DNA of 64,000 bases from Hondaea fermentalgiana (Eukaryota; Sar; Bigyra; Thraustochytrida; Thraustochytriidae). The stretch lies in contig NPFB01000056.1 in NCBI GenBank assembly GCA_014084085.1, positions 90,996 to 154,995 of the forward strand, in the 5' to 3' direction. A program made the translations under genes and the position numbers. Positions 62,360 through 64,000 of the stretch are shown piece by piece; position 1 is the first letter of the stretch; every line of letters starts with the position of its first letter. The notes beneath the pieces were generated by a model. It ran no database searches. It saw nothing but the letters and a program-made list of their open reading frames with translations, and was not told where the DNA came from.

Positions 62360-64000
62360 TTAGTCGATCATATGCTTCTGACCTGGGACATTATCGCGCT
62401 GTATAATCGAGGGCACCGACTTGGGTCTGGGAATTGGGGTCAAGCGATTCATCGCTCCCATGAACCAGCCTGCGGGAGACGCACTGGAGGACGCACCCTT
62501 GCTCGAGGATGATGCCGGACCTGCTGCAGGCGGAGGGGTCACAGGTGCAAGACGTGGCGGCGTGTCGAGACCTGCATTTGATGGGACCATCTTTTGCGCA
62601 GCCTCCTTGGTCGTGCGATGCGCTTGGTCTCGCGTTGGCGCTCCACGGCCGCCTCGCCCACGGACAGGCTTGATGACACGCGGCTTGCTTCCCCCTCCTG
62701 CTGCACTCTTCTCCGATCCGAGCGTTCCCTCGATCTTTTCTTCCCGTTCGTCACATGCGTCATCTTCCTCCTCGTCATCAGAATGATCAAGAGCGTCAAA
62801 TGCAAGCTTGTACGCAGCGAGTTCGGTCTGCAGCTTGTCCACATGTTCCTGGTAGTCCTCCACGTGCGATTTGAAAGAGGCTTGGTAGTCGTGCAAAGCA
62901 GCCTCGAGGAAACCGATCTGAGACTCGCGGTTCTGAAGTTTGAGGCGCGCAAGAACTTCGTTCTGCTGCGCAACCTGGAGCTTTGCACTCTGCTTGCGGA
63001 TCTGCTTGTTCAGTTCAAGATTGTGCTCTCGCTCCGTGCGCAGCGTGTCAGTAATATCGCTCAGGTCTGCGTTATTCGACGCTGCAAGCAGCTCTTGGGC
63101 CTCGAGCATTTCGAGGCGCAACTGAATGTACTTTTCAGTAATATGCATCAAATCACTCTTGAGCAGGGCCTCTTGGGACGTCATCGATGATTTGATATCG
63201 CGCAAGCTCGTCGAACGTCGGCGCAGCTCCCTGCTGGCCCTCCTGCTCTTGCGGCCCCGTTTCTTGTCGCATTCTGGTGACGACGCCTTGGCTTCCACGC
63301 CCTCACCCTCGTTTGCAGTCTTTCCGCCTTCTTCGCCGTTGTTAATATCCCAGGAATGAGCAGGGGCACTCTGCTCATCGAGACTTTCGACATCGTCCAA
63401 GAGAGTCCGATCATCGTGCCCGCTCTGAAAGAATGCATCGTCGTCCCCGCCACCTAAATGTTGCTTGAGGACCTTGTTCTCCGTCTTGAGTCCACGCAAG
63501 GTGAGCTGCGTCTCCTTTTCCTTGAACTCGGCTTGTTGCTGAAAAAGCTCAAGCTTGGCCACGCGTTGCACAAGATCAGCTTGCGCTTTGGCTGACGCTG
63601 CCAACTCATCTTCAAGCTCCCGATTCCGCGCGCGAAGCCCCTCCAGAGCGTCGTTGGCAATATCTGCTTCCGCCTGCGCTTCGTCAGCCTTCATTTGCAG
63701 CGAATCGACCTTTTCCAAAGCCTTGGTCAGCGCTTCCTCTGCGCGTCGGACCAGCTGCGAGTCACCCTCGAAGCCTTCCGTCTCGGGTTGCGGGCTACTT
63801 TGTTCCAGGGGTGATGGTGGGTATCGTGTGTCCTCGGGGCACCCTTCGGCCGGGTGTACAAGGCCCGCCTCACGCGCAGCACGCTCCTGCTGCACTTGCA
63901 TTTGCTCTTGTTCTTGCTTTGCCGCATGTTTTCCGGGTCCGTGCGGCTGCGAGCCGTGGCTCTTTCGCGTTTTCGCAAGAGAATCATCGCTACATGTTGG
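62360..64000 (-). CDS. Coiled-coil protein, 5' end beyond the window
   Basis: The frame is open from base 64000 to the stop at 62360-62362 (about 546 codons visible), so the start lies outside; the ATG at 63901 is only an internal Met. After a Gln/Glu/Lys-rich stretch come a coiled coil at codons ~80-180 (ELEDELAASAKAQADLVQRV), an acidic linker, a basic patch (KKRGRKSRRASRELRRRS) and a second long coiled coil (~290-400, with LNKQIRKQSAKLQVAQQNEV and RESQIGFLEAALHDYQASF). The tail has GSKPRVIKPVRGRGGRGAP and a Ser/Pro-rich end. A late coiled coil followed by an IxKPxRG motif recalls the tail of conventional kinesins, where IAKPxRGG is the autoinhibitory element. The motor, if any, would lie outside. 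Otherwise it is an unclassified coiled-coil protein. Confidence 0.72.
   Translation of the reverse strand, partial: PTCSDDSLAKTRKSHGSQPHGPGKHAAKQEQEQMQVQQERAAREAGLVHPAEGCPEDTRYPPSPLEQSSPQPETEGFEGDSQLVRRAEEALTKALEKVDSLQMKADEAQAEADIANDALEGLRARNRELEDELAASAKAQADLVQRVAKLELFQQQAEFKEKETQLTLRGLKTENKVLKQHLGGGDDDAFFQSGHDDRTLLDDVESLDEQSAPAHSWDINNGEEGGKTANEGEGVEAKASSPECDKKRGRKSRRASRELRRRSTSLRDIKSSMTSQEALLKSDLMHITEKYIQLRLEMLEAQELLAASNNADLSDITDTLRTEREHNLELNKQIRKQSAKLQVAQQNEVLARLKLQNRESQIGFLEAALHDYQASFKSHVEDYQEHVDKLQTELAAYKLAFDALDHSDDEEEDDACDEREEKIEGTLGSEKSAAGGGSKPRVIKPVRGRGGRGAPTRDQAHRTTKEAAQKMVPSNAGLDTPPRLAPVTPPPAAGPASSSSKGASSSASPAGWFMGAMNRLTPIPRPKSVPSIIQRDNVPGQKHMID

Overview
The window is nuclear DNA of a flagellated, probably protist, eukaryote. 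Evidence: short spliceosomal introns (59-169 bp, mostly GTACGT or GTAAGT donors), eukaryote-only genes (MCM5, SEC61 alpha, EXOSC10, MIS12-like), flagellar genes (CFAP206, a BART-domain protein), and a fungal-type elongation factor eEF3 outside an obviously fungal context. Together these fit a stramenopile; a thraustochytrid-like labyrinthulomycete is my best guess, but this is an inference and no rRNA or organelle marker is present. Two runs of exactly 100 N (10050-10149 and 60624-60723) are scaffold gaps of unknown true size.

Layout. 1-33.5 kb is gene-dense: NIPA-like Mg transporter (-), MIS12-like kinetochore protein (-, six exons), CFAP206 (+), GT4-type glycosyltransferase (-), small EF-hand protein (+, three exons), EXOSC10/RRP6 (+), an unrecognised protein (-), TsuA/YeeE-type thiosulfate-transporter-like membrane protein (+), MCM5 (-), SEC61 alpha (-, two exons), BART-domain protein (-), a small basic protein (-, two exons), eEF3 with an N-terminal AN1-like zinc finger (+), and a Q/N-rich protein (-). 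33.5-47.5 kb is a 14-kb stretch with no supportable gene, full of tetra- and pentanucleotide repeats and long polypyrimidine tracts. 47.5-54.6 kb holds a large IQ-motif protein (+) and an ankyrin-SAM protein (+). 54.6-59.8 kb has visibly lower GC and no long ORF, but carries many exon-like fragments with phase-compatible splice sites on the + strand: either an intron-rich gene or a decayed one. 59.8-64 kb has an ARID-domain protein (-, cut by a gap), a Nudix ADP-sugar hydrolase (+) and a coiled-coil protein (-) that runs off the right edge.

There are no operons; neighbours are convergent or divergent single genes. Functions are mainly housekeeping (replication licensing, RNA decay, translation elongation, ER translocation, kinetochore) plus flagellar and membrane-transport genes. 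Most genes are intronless, so the intron-rich MIS12-like gene and the 55.7-58.9 kb region stand out. Long ORFs antisense to real genes (up to about 1,445 codons opposite eEF3) are by-products of GC-rich codon use and were left out.
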